Notes: a model not told the origin generated them from the sequence alone. A stretch of 14,310 nt of DNA from JAUREX01 sp044356825 (GCA_044356825.1 JBIKVM010000056.1:1-14310), one strand, 5' to 3'. Counted from the stretch's first letter, positions 1 to 7,915 are shown. Made by a program: numbers and translations.

Positions 1-1
1 G

Positions 2-781
2 CACCTGCACCCGATCAGCCCCGATGAGGCCTGCGCGCGCGTTCCCGCGCTCGACCGCGCCGCCGTGGCCTTCGCGGCCGCGCATGACGATGCCCACGAC
101 ATCGACACCGACCGGCTGATCCAGCATCTGGCGCGCACGGCGCGCGCCGCCGGGGCCGAGCTGCGCACCGGCGCGCCGCTGCGCGCGCTGACCCGCGCGG
201 GCGCGCACTGGCAGGCCGACGCGGCGGGCGAGGGGGTCCGCGCCCGCATCGTCGTCAACGCCGCCGGCGCCTGGGCCGACCGGATCGCGCTGCTGGCCGG
301 GGTGCGGCCGATGGGCCTCGTGCCGCATCGCCGCTCGATCGCGCGGATCGCGGCACCCGGGGGGCACGACACGCGCGGCTGGCCGATGCTCTTTGGCCCG
401 GGCGAAAGCTGGTATGCCAAGCCCGATGCCGGCGCGCTCATCGTCTCGCCCGCCGACGAGGACCCGACCGAGCCGCATGACGTCTGGCCCGACGAGATGG
501 TGCTGGCCGAGGGGTTGGCGCGCTGGCAGGCGGTGGCGCGCCCCGCCGTCACCCGCCCGATCGCGACCTGGGCGGGCCTGCGCACCTTCGCCCCGGACCG
601 CGCGCTGGTGATCGGCCCCGACCCGGCCGAACCGACCTTCTTCTGGTTGGCGGGGCAGGGGGGATACGGCTTTCAGACCTCGCTCGGGGCGGCGGCGTTG
701 CTGCGCGACCGCGTCGCGGGGGTGCGGCCCGCGCTCGACCCCTCCCTGGTCGCGGCCCTCTCGCCCGACCGGCTGCGCTAG
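2..781 (+). CDS. FAD-dependent oxidoreductase, DAO family (5' end missing)
   Basis: This is the C-terminal part (about 259 residues) of a D-amino-acid-oxidase/glycine-oxidase type flavoprotein. The frame is open from base 2, and the N-terminal Rossmann dinucleotide-binding motif lies outside the window. Visible family features are the segment HDIDTDRLIQHLARTARAAG (substrate-domain entry), VVNAAGAWADRIA (the typical second FAD-contacting strand), GLRTFAPD, and the C-terminal FAD-binding stretch AGQGGYGFQTSLGAAALL just before the end. Members of this family oxidise amino acids or other amines with FAD and pass electrons to oxygen or a quinone. The substrate cannot be read from this fragment. 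An internal GTG at 65 is in frame but sits in the middle of the fold, so it is not the start. The gene ends 44 bases before rimO, with a hairpin directly after the stop. The family call is firm; the specific enzyme is not. Confidence 0.85.
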   Translation, partial: HLHPISPDEACARVPALDRAAVAFAAAHDDAHDIDTDRLIQHLARTARAAGAELRTGAPLRALTRAGAHWQADAAGEGVRARIVVNAAGAWADRIALLAGVRPMGLVPHRRSIARIAAPGGHDTRGWPMLFGPGESWYAKPDAGALIVSPADEDPTEPHDVWPDEMVLAEGLARWQAVARPAVTRPIATWAGLRTFAPDRALVIGPDPAEPTFFWLAGQGGYGFQTSLGAAALLRDRVAGVRPALDPSLVAALSPDRLR

Positions 782-807
782 GCGGGGGCTTTTTCCCCGC
801 CCGCTTT
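781..807 (+). terminator. Possible intrinsic terminator after the FAD oxidoreductase
   Basis: A 7-bp GC stem, GGCGGGG at 781-787 and CCCCGCC at 795-801, encloses the loop GCTTTTT and starts on the last base of the stop codon. Only a short TTT follows, at 805-807. The placement is right for a terminator, but the weak T-tract makes it provisional. Confidence 0.35.
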
Positions 808-825
808 GCCGCTATGGCGTGCGCC

Positions 826-2211
<1,386 letters not shown>

Positions 2212-2212
2212 G

Positions 2213-2231
2213 GGCGCCGCCTGCCGGCGCC
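2213..2231. terminator. Hairpin between convergent rimO and the luxI operon
   Basis: A perfect 7-bp stem, GGCGCCG at 2213-2219 and CGGCGCC at 2225-2231, with a 5-base loop, sits two bases after the rimO stop and nine bases from the stop of the opposing small gene. It could end transcription from both sides. There is no T-tract on either strand, so intrinsic termination is uncertain. Confidence 0.35.
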
Positions 2232-2239
2232 TCCGCGGT

Positions 2240-2494
2240 TCAGGTGCGCACCGGACCGGGTGCGCCGGCGGGATCAAAGCAGCGGCTCAGATCCTCGACC
2301 AGCCGGACAGCCGCGTCCATCTCGGCCACGCTGCCCGCACTTGCGATCTGCTCGCTGCAATAGCGCCGCAGCCCCGGGTCCGGGATGTGGGTGAGTTGCG
2401 CCACGAAGGCTTCGATTTGCGCGGCGAGCCCCGGATCCTCGCGTCGGAGCCGCAGCAGTGCGCTCTCGGGCTGGAGGGTGATGACATCGTCCAT
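2240..2494 (-). CDS. Small protein of unknown function directly after luxI
   Basis: This 84-residue protein is one I do not recognise. It begins MDDVITLQPESALLRLRRED, looks almost wholly helical, is acidic in its first two thirds, and ends in a short Pro/Gly tail (DPAGAPGPVRT). It has no signal peptide, no membrane segment and no metal-binding motif; two lone cysteines occur. I chose ATG 2494 because the luxI stop (TGA 2498-2496) is separated from it by one base, an arrangement that favours coupled translation. The frame stays open upstream to 2572, but that would overlap the conserved end of LuxI and gives Pro/Cys/Arg-rich residues typical of an out-of-frame reading. The position suggests an accessory to the AHL system, for example a modulator of LuxI or LuxR. 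That is inference from location only. Confidence 0.65.
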   Translation of the reverse strand: MDDVITLQPESALLRLRREDPGLAAQIEAFVAQLTHIPDPGLRRYCSEQIASAGSVAEMDAAVRLVEDLSRCFDPAGAPGPVRT

Positions 2495-2495
2495 C

Positions 2496-3155
2496 TCAGG
2501 CCACCATGAGCGTGCCGGGCAGCGCGACTGCGCCGGGGCGTGGCGCGAACACGTCGTGGGTGATGCCCGCATACTGGCGCAGTCGATCCACCCTCTCGGC
2601 CGAACAGTCCATGAGAACCGCGAGCGCCGTCGCCTTGCCGAAGGCCTTGGGCGTTCCGAGATAGCCGCTCGGACCGTTCCCCGAGCGGATCATGACGCGG
2701 TGCATGATCGGATCGATGACGGCTACCGCATCGGTGATCCCTGCCGCCATCCCGTATTCGAAGGCCCCGATCATCACCTCGCTGGTCACAGACGAGACCG
2801 ACCGCGGACCGCGGCGTTCGGGCAGGCGGTTGATGTCGACGCAAAAGCGTGTCGCTTCCCACAGACGGGAACTGCGCGGCGGGGGGTCACCATCGAGCAG
2901 CGGCGCGAAGACATCCGCCAGCATGTGCGGCCCCGTCGTCTGCAGCAGGCGCATGCTGCCTACAACCGCCCCGTCGTCATCGATGCAGATGACATGGGTG
3001 GGGTCGAGGCTGTCGAACTCATCGATCTCGCGCCCGTCGCGCACGCTCACCTGCCAGCCGAGGCGGTCAGAAAAGACACGGGCGCGCAGCCGGTGCATTT
3101 GATCAAGAAGATCAAGGTGGTCACGCGCGTTGATTCCATCGACGATCACAATCAT
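2496..3155 (-). CDS. luxI: Acyl-homoserine-lactone synthase, LuxI family
   Basis: This cytosolic autoinducer synthase joins an acyl chain from acyl-ACP to the amino group of S-adenosylmethionine and releases an N-acyl-homoserine lactone. From ATG 3155 (219 residues) every invariant family residue falls at or within one position of its textbook number: R24, F28, W34, E43, D45, D48, R69, F83, E100 and R103. The motifs are RLRARVFSDRLGW, EIDEFD, GSMRLL and LWEATRFCV. A GTG at 3167 would add four residues, but a good ribosome site (GAGG, 3165-3162) lies in the right place for ATG 3155. The gene follows luxR on the same strand with a 131-base gap holding two dyads, and a small gene starts one base after its stop. 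The acyl chain made cannot be told from sequence alone. I use luxI as a family symbol. Confidence 0.96.
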   Translation of the reverse strand: MIVIVDGINARDHLDLLDQMHRLRARVFSDRLGWQVSVRDGREIDEFDSLDPTHVICIDDDGAVVGSMRLLQTTGPHMLADVFAPLLDGDPPPRSSRLWEATRFCVDINRLPERRGPRSVSSVTSEVMIGAFEYGMAAGITDAVAVIDPIMHRVMIRSGNGPSGYLGTPKAFGKATALAVLMDCSAERVDRLRQYAGITHDVFAPRPGAVALPGTLMVA

Positions 3156-3160
3156 CCCGA

Positions 3161-3166
3161 ACCTCA
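3161..3166 (-). promoter_or_regulatory. luxI ribosome binding site
   Basis: On the minus strand TGAGGT lies five bases before ATG 3155. It decides the start against the in-frame GTG at 3167, which overlaps this very site and has no comparable sequence upstream. Confidence 0.6.
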
Positions 3167-3174
3167 CTATGTTT

Positions 3175-3194
3175 GCGGTCGAAGCGAAGACCGC
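3175..3194 (-). promoter_or_regulatory. 20-base dyad in the luxI leader
   Basis: A perfect 6-bp inverted repeat, GCGGTC and GACCGC, is separated by 8 bases, 20 to 39 bases before the luxI start codon. In RNA it would be a stable GC hairpin shortly before the ribosome site. In DNA its 20-base span equals that of a lux box. The sequence does not show which, if either, is real. Confidence 0.35.
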
Positions 3195-3254
3195 CAGGTT
3201 TCGAATGAGGTCAGGATGGGGCAGGCGTCGCTCCGGGTCTATTGTGGAAACCCC

Positions 3255-3271
3255 GTAAACCTTGCGTTTAC
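3255..3271 (-). promoter_or_regulatory. Candidate LuxR operator (lux-box-like dyad) upstream of luxI
   Basis: GTAAAC, five bases, GTTTAC: a perfect inverted repeat of 6-base arms with a 17-base span, 15 bases after the luxR stop and 99 bases before the luxI start. Size, symmetry and position fit a LuxR-type operator activating luxI. The arms do not match the classical lux box sequence, as is common for divergent LuxR proteins. A possible minus-strand -10 element (CACAAT, 3246-3241) follows. There is no T-run after the repeat, so a terminator is a poorer explanation. Confidence 0.5.
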
Positions 3272-3286
3272 CCTTTCACGCAGGGC

Positions 3287-3988
3287 TCACGCGGCATGAA
3301 TGAGGCCCAGCCGGATCGCCCGCCCCACGGCCTGCGATGTGGTGAGGGCGCCGAGTTTCTCGCGCGCGGATCGCAGGTGAACCTCGACCGTGCGCGCGGA
3401 AATGGACAAGATGTCGCCCACATCCTGTTGCTGCTTGCCGGCAGCGACCCATTGCAGGATCTCGCGTTCGCGCGATGACAGGCCATGATAGGGCTGGAAG
3501 CTTCCGATTGTCGTTACAGACATCACGGAATCGTGAATGTGGACTGCTGCGACCTGTAGGTCGCCGATGATCTTGCGCTTGAGCAGCTGCCACTCGCGGT
3601 CGTCGCAGGCGCGCGTGACATTGAGGATCCCGCAATCGCCGTAGGGCCCCCGAATGGGAACGCTGATCCCCTGCGGATGGATCCCGAAATCGCGCGAAGT
3701 CTGAAAGACGCGCGCAAATCCCGAGTCGCCCGCAAAACGCATCCAGTCGACCGGCGCTATGCTGAGGGCGGCCTTGCCAAGTGTCGGATCAATCAGGTGA
3801 AGTCCGTTCGTGGTGTAGTATTCCTTCCACTCTGCGGGATAGTTCGCGTAGCCTTCGACATGCCCCGAGAAGGGGTTTTGGCTTGCATAAGAGGCATGCT
3901 GAAGCTCTAGCCGATCGCACAGTTCGTCGAGGAACCTGGCGCGGTTCGCATCGTCGGGCGAGACGGTGCTGAGATCGACAATGTCCAT
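3287..3988 (-). CDS. luxR: LuxR-family AHL-responsive transcriptional regulator
   Basis: A 233-residue, two-domain quorum-sensing regulator, close to TraR in length. The N-terminal autoinducer-binding domain keeps the ligand-pocket signature: W54 and Y58 (AEWKEYY), D67-P68 (LIDPTL), W82 (PVDWMRF) and G107 (HPQGISVPIRG). The C-terminal GerE-type helix-turn-helix, about residues 168-230, carries LSSREREILQWVAAGK and SISARTVEVHLRSAREKLGA, with E174, L178 and G184 at the invariant places. Binding of an AHL is expected to stabilise a dimer that binds the dyad at 3255-3271 in front of luxI, just after this gene. I chose ATG 3988; the frame extends to a TTG at 4051, but those residues do not look like a LuxR N-terminus. 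No strong Shine-Dalgarno precedes 3988. An intragenic palindrome lies at 3549-3564. Confidence 0.95.
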   Translation of the reverse strand: MDIVDLSTVSPDDANRARFLDELCDRLELQHASYASQNPFSGHVEGYANYPAEWKEYYTTNGLHLIDPTLGKAALSIAPVDWMRFAGDSGFARVFQTSRDFGIHPQGISVPIRGPYGDCGILNVTRACDDREWQLLKRKIIGDLQVAAVHIHDSVMSVTTIGSFQPYHGLSSREREILQWVAAGKQQQDVGDILSISARTVEVHLRSAREKLGALTTSQAVGRAIRLGLIHAA

Positions 3989-4105
3989 TGCGCCGCCGCG
4001 GCAGGAAAAAGGGTTATCGCAAAGAGTAGGTCTAATGCGCGCATGGCGCAAGAACAGGGGCGCACACTCGCGCCTCCCGCGAAATGCGGGCGATGTCGTG
4101 CCCGG

Positions 4106-4465
4106 TCAGGCCTGCGCCGTGCCCAGTGTCCGGGTGAGTGCGAGCAAGGGCGCGCGCTGCGCTTCGGGCAGGGCACAGAAGGCGCGCAGCATCTCGGCCG
4201 AATCGCGGTCGATGACAACGGGATCGGCCGGCGCATCACCGGCGGGCGCCCCGATTCCCTCGAAGAAATAGGCAACCGGCACTTCGAGCACCTGCGCGAT
4301 CTCCCACAACCGCGATGCGCTGACGCGGTTGGCGCCAACCTCGTATTTCTGCAACTGCTGAAAGGTGATCCCCAGGCGCTCGGCAACCGCCATCTGCGAC
4401 AGTTTTGCAATCCAGCGCCGCTGGCGGATCCGCTGGCCGATATGCGCATCGATGGGGTGGCTCAT
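4106..4465 (-). CDS. XRE/Cro-type helix-turn-helix regulator
   Basis: A 119-residue DNA-binding protein. Residues about 10-66 form a Cro/C1-type helix-turn-helix: IGQRIRQRRWIAKLSQMAVA (helices 1-2), AERLGITFQQLQKYEVGANR (turn and recognition helix), then VSASRLWEIAQVLEVPVAYF. The rest, about 70-119, is a short helical tail of unknown role. This architecture is common in Rhodobacterales and related alphaproteobacteria, where several copies per genome occur. I chose ATG 4465 because GAGGTG stands three bases before it; the frame continues upstream to 4504 without support. It lies 117 bases upstream of luxR on the same strand and is divergent to the Anbu operon, so it could control itself, the lux genes or the operon at 4700. 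Targets are not visible in the sequence. Confidence 0.9.
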   Translation of the reverse strand: MSHPIDAHIGQRIRQRRWIAKLSQMAVAERLGITFQQLQKYEVGANRVSASRLWEIAQVLEVPVAYFFEGIGAPAGDAPADPVVIDRDSAEMLRAFCALPEAQRAPLLALTRTLGTAQA

Positions 4466-4468
4466 GTT

Positions 4469-4474
4469 CACCTC
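4469..4474 (-). promoter_or_regulatory. Ribosome binding site of the XRE regulator
   Basis: On the minus strand GAGGTG lies three bases before ATG 4465. It is one of the clearest Shine-Dalgarno sequences in the window and fixes this start over the in-frame codons further upstream. Confidence 0.6.
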
Positions 4475-4489
4475 GGTTTGTGCCTCAAA

Positions 4490-4505
4490 TGTGAAAGTTA
4501 ACACA
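4490..4505. promoter_or_regulatory. TGTG-N8-CACA dyad before the XRE regulator
   Basis: In an AT-richer island within the divergent gap, 4-base arms TGTG and CACA flank AAAGTTAA. It lies 25 to 40 bases before the regulator's start, where an autoregulatory operator or promoter would be expected. The arms are short, so chance is possible. Confidence 0.25.
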
Positions 4506-4650
4506 AAGAAACGCCTCGTCTACCCGTTGTGCGCGGCGGCGCAATCCTGCCACAGCGCGCCATCCGCGCGATCTGCACAAGATTTAGGCAACTGCTGCGC
4601 GTCACCGTGCAAACATCCCCTTCCCGGGCGGTGCGGGCGCAGGCGGCACT

Positions 4651-4678
4651 TTGCCCGGCGCGCACGGCAGGCTACGAC
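4651..4678 (+). promoter_or_regulatory. Candidate promoter of the Anbu operon
   Basis: TTGCCC at 4651-4656 and TACGAC at 4673-4678, with a 16-base spacer, stand just before the ATP-grasp gene. They would give a leader of roughly 15 bases, which includes the purine-rich AGGGACAGGGGCAGGG ribosome-site region. Each hexamer matches the sigma-70 consensus at only about half its positions. Confidence 0.3.
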
Positions 4679-4699
4679 TGAAGGGACAGGGGCAGGGCG

Positions 4700-6115
4700 A
4701 TGAGCGCGCACAGTTTCAACGAGATGTTCGACGGCGGCGAGGTCCGCCTGCCCTATGCCGCCCTCGGCGCCTGGGTCGAGGCGATGCCCGCGGGGCTGCG
4801 CAGCCTCAAGCAGGCCGAGGCCGAGGCGCTCTTTCGCCGCATCGGCATCACCTTCGCGGTCTATGGCGAGGGGGGCGACCCCGACCGCCTCATCCCCTTC
4901 GACATGTTCCCCCGCGTCTTCACCGCCGCCGAATGGGGGCGTCTCGATCGCGGCATCCGGCAGAGGGCGCGTGCCCTCAATGCCTTCCTCGCCGACATCT
5001 ACGGCCGCGGCGAGATCGTGCGCGCCGGCCGCATCCCCGCGCAACTGGTCTATGGCAACGCCGCCTACGAGCCCGCGATGGCGGGCTTCGTGCCGCCGCG
5101 CGCGGTCTATTCGCACATCGTCGGCATCGACATCGTGCGCACCGGCCGGGATGAGTTCCTCGTGCTCGAGGACAACTGCCGCACCCCCTCGGGCGTCTCT
5201 TACATGCTCGAGAACCGCGAGATCATGATGCGGATGTTCCCCGACCTCTTCCGGGAAACCCGCATCCAGCGCATCGACGGCTATTCGGAACTGCTGCGCC
5301 GGACGCTGGCCTCGGTCGCGCCCGCGGGCTGCGAGGGGGCGCCCAACATCGTCATCCTGACGCCCGGCGCCTACAATTCGGCCTATTACGAGCACAGCTT
5401 TCTCGCCGACCTGATGGGGATGGAACTGGTCGAGGGGCAGGACCTCTTTGTCGAGGGGCGCCACGTCTTCATGCGCACGACCGAGGGGCCGCGGCGGGTC
5501 GATGTCATCTATCGCCGGATCGACGACGCCTTCCTCGATCCGCTCTGCTTCCGGCCCGATTCGATGCTGGGCGTGCCGGGTCTGATGGATGTCTACCGCT
5601 CGGGCGGGGTCACGATCGCCTCGGCGCCGGGGGCGGGGGTTGCGGACGACAAGGCGGTCTATGCCTATGTGCCCGAGATGATCCGCTTCTATCTGGGCGA
5701 GGCGCCGCTTTTGGGCAATGTGCCGACCTGGCAGTGCGCGCGGCCCGACGATCTCGCGCATGTGCTGGCGCATCTGCCCGAGTTGGTCGTCAAGGAGGTG
5801 CACGGCTCGGGCGGTTACGGGATGCTCATCGGCCCCAAATCCACCGCCGAGCAGATCGAGGCCTTCCGCGCGCGCCTGCGCGCCGATCCCGCGAACTACA
5901 TCGCGCAGCCCACGCTCGCGCTCTCGACGGTGCCGAGCTTCGTCGAGGAGGGGATCGCGCCGCGCCATGTCGACCTGCGCCCCTATTGCCTCGTGGGCGA
6001 GCGGGTCGAGCTCGTGCCCGGGGCCCTGACCCGCGTCGCGCTGACCGAGGGCTCGCTCGTCGTCAACTCCTCGCAAGGCGGCGGGGTCAAGGATACCTGG
6101 GTGCTGGTGGATTGA
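4700..6115 (+). CDS. Circularly permuted ATP-grasp protein of the Anbu cluster
   Basis: A 471-residue member of the circularly permuted type 2 ATP-grasp family (DUF404/DUF407). ATP-grasp enzymes join a carboxylate to an amine through an acyl-phosphate, and this family is related in fold to glutathionylspermidine-synthase-type ligases. Family signatures are LVLEDNCRTPSGVSYMLENR (about 154-173), ILTPGAYNSAYYEHSFLA (219-236), VDVIYRRIDDAFLDPL (267-282), the glycine-rich ATP loop VVKEVHGSGGYGM (363-375), HVDLRPYCLVG (423-433) and NSSQGGGVKDTW (456-467). The acidic, Asn and Arg residues in these blocks fit metal-ATP binding. It is the first gene of a five-gene operon and its stop is four bases before the alpha-E gene. 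With alpha-E, transglutaminase and Anbu neighbours it is proposed in the literature to make a peptide or amide tag; the substrates are unknown. Confidence 0.93.
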   Translation: MSAHSFNEMFDGGEVRLPYAALGAWVEAMPAGLRSLKQAEAEALFRRIGITFAVYGEGGDPDRLIPFDMFPRVFTAAEWGRLDRGIRQRARALNAFLADIYGRGEIVRAGRIPAQLVYGNAAYEPAMAGFVPPRAVYSHIVGIDIVRTGRDEFLVLEDNCRTPSGVSYMLENREIMMRMFPDLFRETRIQRIDGYSELLRRTLASVAPAGCEGAPNIVILTPGAYNSAYYEHSFLADLMGMELVEGQDLFVEGRHVFMRTTEGPRRVDVIYRRIDDAFLDPLCFRPDSMLGVPGLMDVYRSGGVTIASAPGAGVADDKAVYAYVPEMIRFYLGEAPLLGNVPTWQCARPDDLAHVLAHLPELVVKEVHGSGGYGMLIGPKSTAEQIEAFRARLRADPANYIAQPTLALSTVPSFVEEGIAPRHVDLRPYCLVGERVELVPGALTRVALTEGSLVVNSSQGGGVKDTWVLVD

Positions 6116-6119
6116 CGCG

Positions 6120-7073
6120 ATGCTGAGCCGGACCGCCGACAACCTTTACTGGCTCGCCCGCTACATGGAGCGCGCCGAGAGTGCGGCGCGCCTTCTGCGC
6201 GTGGGCGGCCGCATCGCCATGCTGCCCGACATCGGGCAGGGCGTGCGGACCGAGTGGGAATCGCTCCTGCGCGCCACCGGCACGGCGGATGCCTTCGCGC
6301 GCAAGTATGGCGAACCCGTGCAGCGCAACCTCGAGAGCCACCTCTTCTTCGATCGCGACAACCCCTCCTCGATCGCCGCCTGCCTGACGCGGGCGCGCGA
6401 GAACGGCCGCACCGTGCGCACCGCGCTGACAAGCCAGGTGTGGGATGCCCTCAACACCGCGTGGGACGAGTTGCGCACGCTCGAGCGCACGCCGAGGAGC
6501 GACCTCACGCTCGATCGGCTGACGGAATGGACGATGCGCCACACCGCCATGCTGCGCGGCGCGATCGAGGCGACGCTCCTGCGCAACGACGGCTATGATT
6601 TCCTCAACCTCGGCTATCACCTCGAACGGGCGGACAACACGGCGCGCATCCTCGACGTGAAGTATTACGTCCTGCTGCCGCGCGCCGATTTCGTGGGCTC
6701 GGGCCTCGACAACGTGCAGTGGACGCTGCTGCTTCAGGCGCTCTCGGCGCAGCGGGCGTTTCACTGGGCCTGCGGCGGCGAGGTCAGCGCCGCGAAGATC
6801 GCCGATTTCCTGATCCTGAACCCGCAGATGCCGCGCTCGCTCGTGACCTGCCTGCGCGGGCTCGATGCCCATCTCGGGCGCCTCGCCGCCGCCTATGGCC
6901 GCGAGACGCCGGCCCATGACCGGGTGCGGGCGCTGCGCGCGGGCCTCGAGGGGCGGGGGATCGAGGCGGTGTTCGAGCGCGGCCTGCACGACTTCCTCTC
7001 GGGCTTCGTGGTCGAGGTGGGAGCCCTCGGCTCGGCCATCCACGACGCCTATCTGAGCGGCGAGGCACGATGA
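6120..7073 (+). CDS. Alpha-E domain protein (DUF403)
   Basis: A 317-residue, all-helical protein of the alpha-E family. The N-terminus, LSRTADNLYWLARYMERAES, is the family hallmark. An internal near-repeat of the motif, LNLGYHLERADNTARILDVK (about 162-181), carries the same ER-A pattern. Other conserved parts are ESHLFFDRDNPSSIAACLTRARENGRTVR (72-100) and LILNPQMPRSLVTCL (231-245). The biochemical function is not established. Genes for alpha-E proteins nearly always travel with a circularly permuted ATP-grasp gene, sometimes fused to it, so a partner or structural role in the same reaction is likely. Translation is probably coupled: its start is four bases after the ATP-grasp stop, and its own end overlaps the next gene in ATGA. 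Confidence 0.93.
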   Translation: MLSRTADNLYWLARYMERAESAARLLRVGGRIAMLPDIGQGVRTEWESLLRATGTADAFARKYGEPVQRNLESHLFFDRDNPSSIAACLTRARENGRTVRTALTSQVWDALNTAWDELRTLERTPRSDLTLDRLTEWTMRHTAMLRGAIEATLLRNDGYDFLNLGYHLERADNTARILDVKYYVLLPRADFVGSGLDNVQWTLLLQALSAQRAFHWACGGEVSAAKIADFLILNPQMPRSLVTCLRGLDAHLGRLAAAYGRETPAHDRVRALRAGLEGRGIEAVFERGLHDFLSGFVVEVGALGSAIHDAYLSGEAR

Positions 7074-7888
7074 GGCTCAGCGTCGATCATCTGACGTCCT
7101 ATCACTACGACCGCCCCGTGCGCCTCGTGGTGCAGTCGCTGCGCCTGACGCCTTCGGTTCATGAAGGACAGCGCGCAATGGAGTGGCATATCACTGTTTC
7201 CGGGGGAATCCCGGGCGGGTCCTTCGTGACCGGCGCGGGCGACCGGGTCGAGGCGTGGACGATCCAGGGCCCGGTCGAGCGCATCGACATCCATGTGCAG
7301 GGCTCGGTCGAGACGGCCGATCACGCGGGCGTCCTGCGCGGCCACCGCGAGGCGATCCCGCCGGCCGCCTATCTGACCGAGACGCCCGCGACGCGCCCGG
7401 ACGCGCGCCTTGCCGCGCTGGCGGGTGGGGCGCCGGGGGCGGGCCTCGACCTCGCGCATGCCCTCGCGGGGGCGGTGACGGACGCGATCGCCTATCGCCC
7501 GGGCACGACCCATGCCCATACCACCGCGGCCGAGGCGCTCGCGCAGGGCGAGGGGGTCTGCCAGGATCACGCGCACGCCCTCATCGCGCTCGCACGGCTG
7601 CGCGGGATGCCGGCGCGCTATGTGTCGGGCTATCTCGGCGCGGCCTTGGGTGCGCCTGCGCACGAGGCCGCCCATGCCTGGGGCGAGATCTGGATCGAGG
7701 GTCTGGGTTGGGTCGGGTTCGATCCGGCGAACGCCTGCTGCCCGGATGCGCGCTATGTCCGCCTCGGCTCGGGTCGCGACGCGCGCGATGCCGCCCCCGT
7801 GCGGGGAATCGCCCAAGGCGGGGGTCAGGGCGGAGCGCAGGAGCGGCTTACGGTTCGCCTTGCCGTCGCCGAGATGCAGCAGCAATAA
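7070..7888 (+). CDS. Transglutaminase-like cysteine peptidase of the Anbu cluster
   Basis: A 272-residue protein with the bacterial transglutaminase N-terminal beta domain (VDHLTSYHYDRPV, about 5-17, then QSLRLTPS) and a C-terminal papain-like transglutaminase core. The catalytic triad is in place: C164 in GEGVCQDHAH, H202 in HEAAHAWGEIW and D218 in GWVGFDPAN. The family's hallmark ARYVSGYL precedes the histidine. Such proteins can cleave or form amide bonds. In this cluster the role is thought to be peptidase or amidase action on the ATP-grasp product, but that is unproven. No signal peptide is seen, so it probably acts in the cytosol with its neighbours. The start overlaps the alpha-E stop by four bases (ATGA). 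The Gly/Gln-rich stretch near 249-257 is low-complexity. Confidence 0.93.
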   Translation: MRLSVDHLTSYHYDRPVRLVVQSLRLTPSVHEGQRAMEWHITVSGGIPGGSFVTGAGDRVEAWTIQGPVERIDIHVQGSVETADHAGVLRGHREAIPPAAYLTETPATRPDARLAALAGGAPGAGLDLAHALAGAVTDAIAYRPGTTHAHTTAAEALAQGEGVCQDHAHALIALARLRGMPARYVSGYLGAALGAPAHEAAHAWGEIWIEGLGWVGFDPANACCPDARYVRLGSGRDARDAAPVRGIAQGGGQGGAQERLTVRLAVAEMQQQ

Positions 7889-7915
7889 AGAAAGGCGAGG
7901 CCAGAGGGACGGTAC

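Noticed and set aside
2385..3299. Plus-strand open frames opposite luxI and the small gene
   Set aside because: The minus strand encodes all invariant LuxI residues at the right spacing; the plus reading shows no family features.
4035..4044. Palindrome ATGCGCGCAT upstream of luxR
   Set aside because: It is only ten bases and rich in GC alternation, which arises often by chance in this DNA. Its position alone does not make it an operator.
3989..4051. Longer LuxR starting at TTG 4051
   Set aside because: TTG starts are rare, the extra 21 residues include Cys and Arg clusters unlike any LuxR N-terminus, and the 233-residue form matches TraR-type length.
4076..4090. Hairpin CCCGC-GAAAT-GCGGG after the XRE regulator
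   Set aside because: The stem is five base pairs with no T-tract, too weak to call a terminator. Read-through into luxR remains possible.
4520..6142. A 540-codon minus-strand frame opposite the ATP-grasp gene
   Set aside because: Its composition (rich in His, Arg, Asp, Gly and Ala) is typical of an antisense shadow in GC-rich DNA, and the conserved ATP-grasp motifs are on the plus strand.
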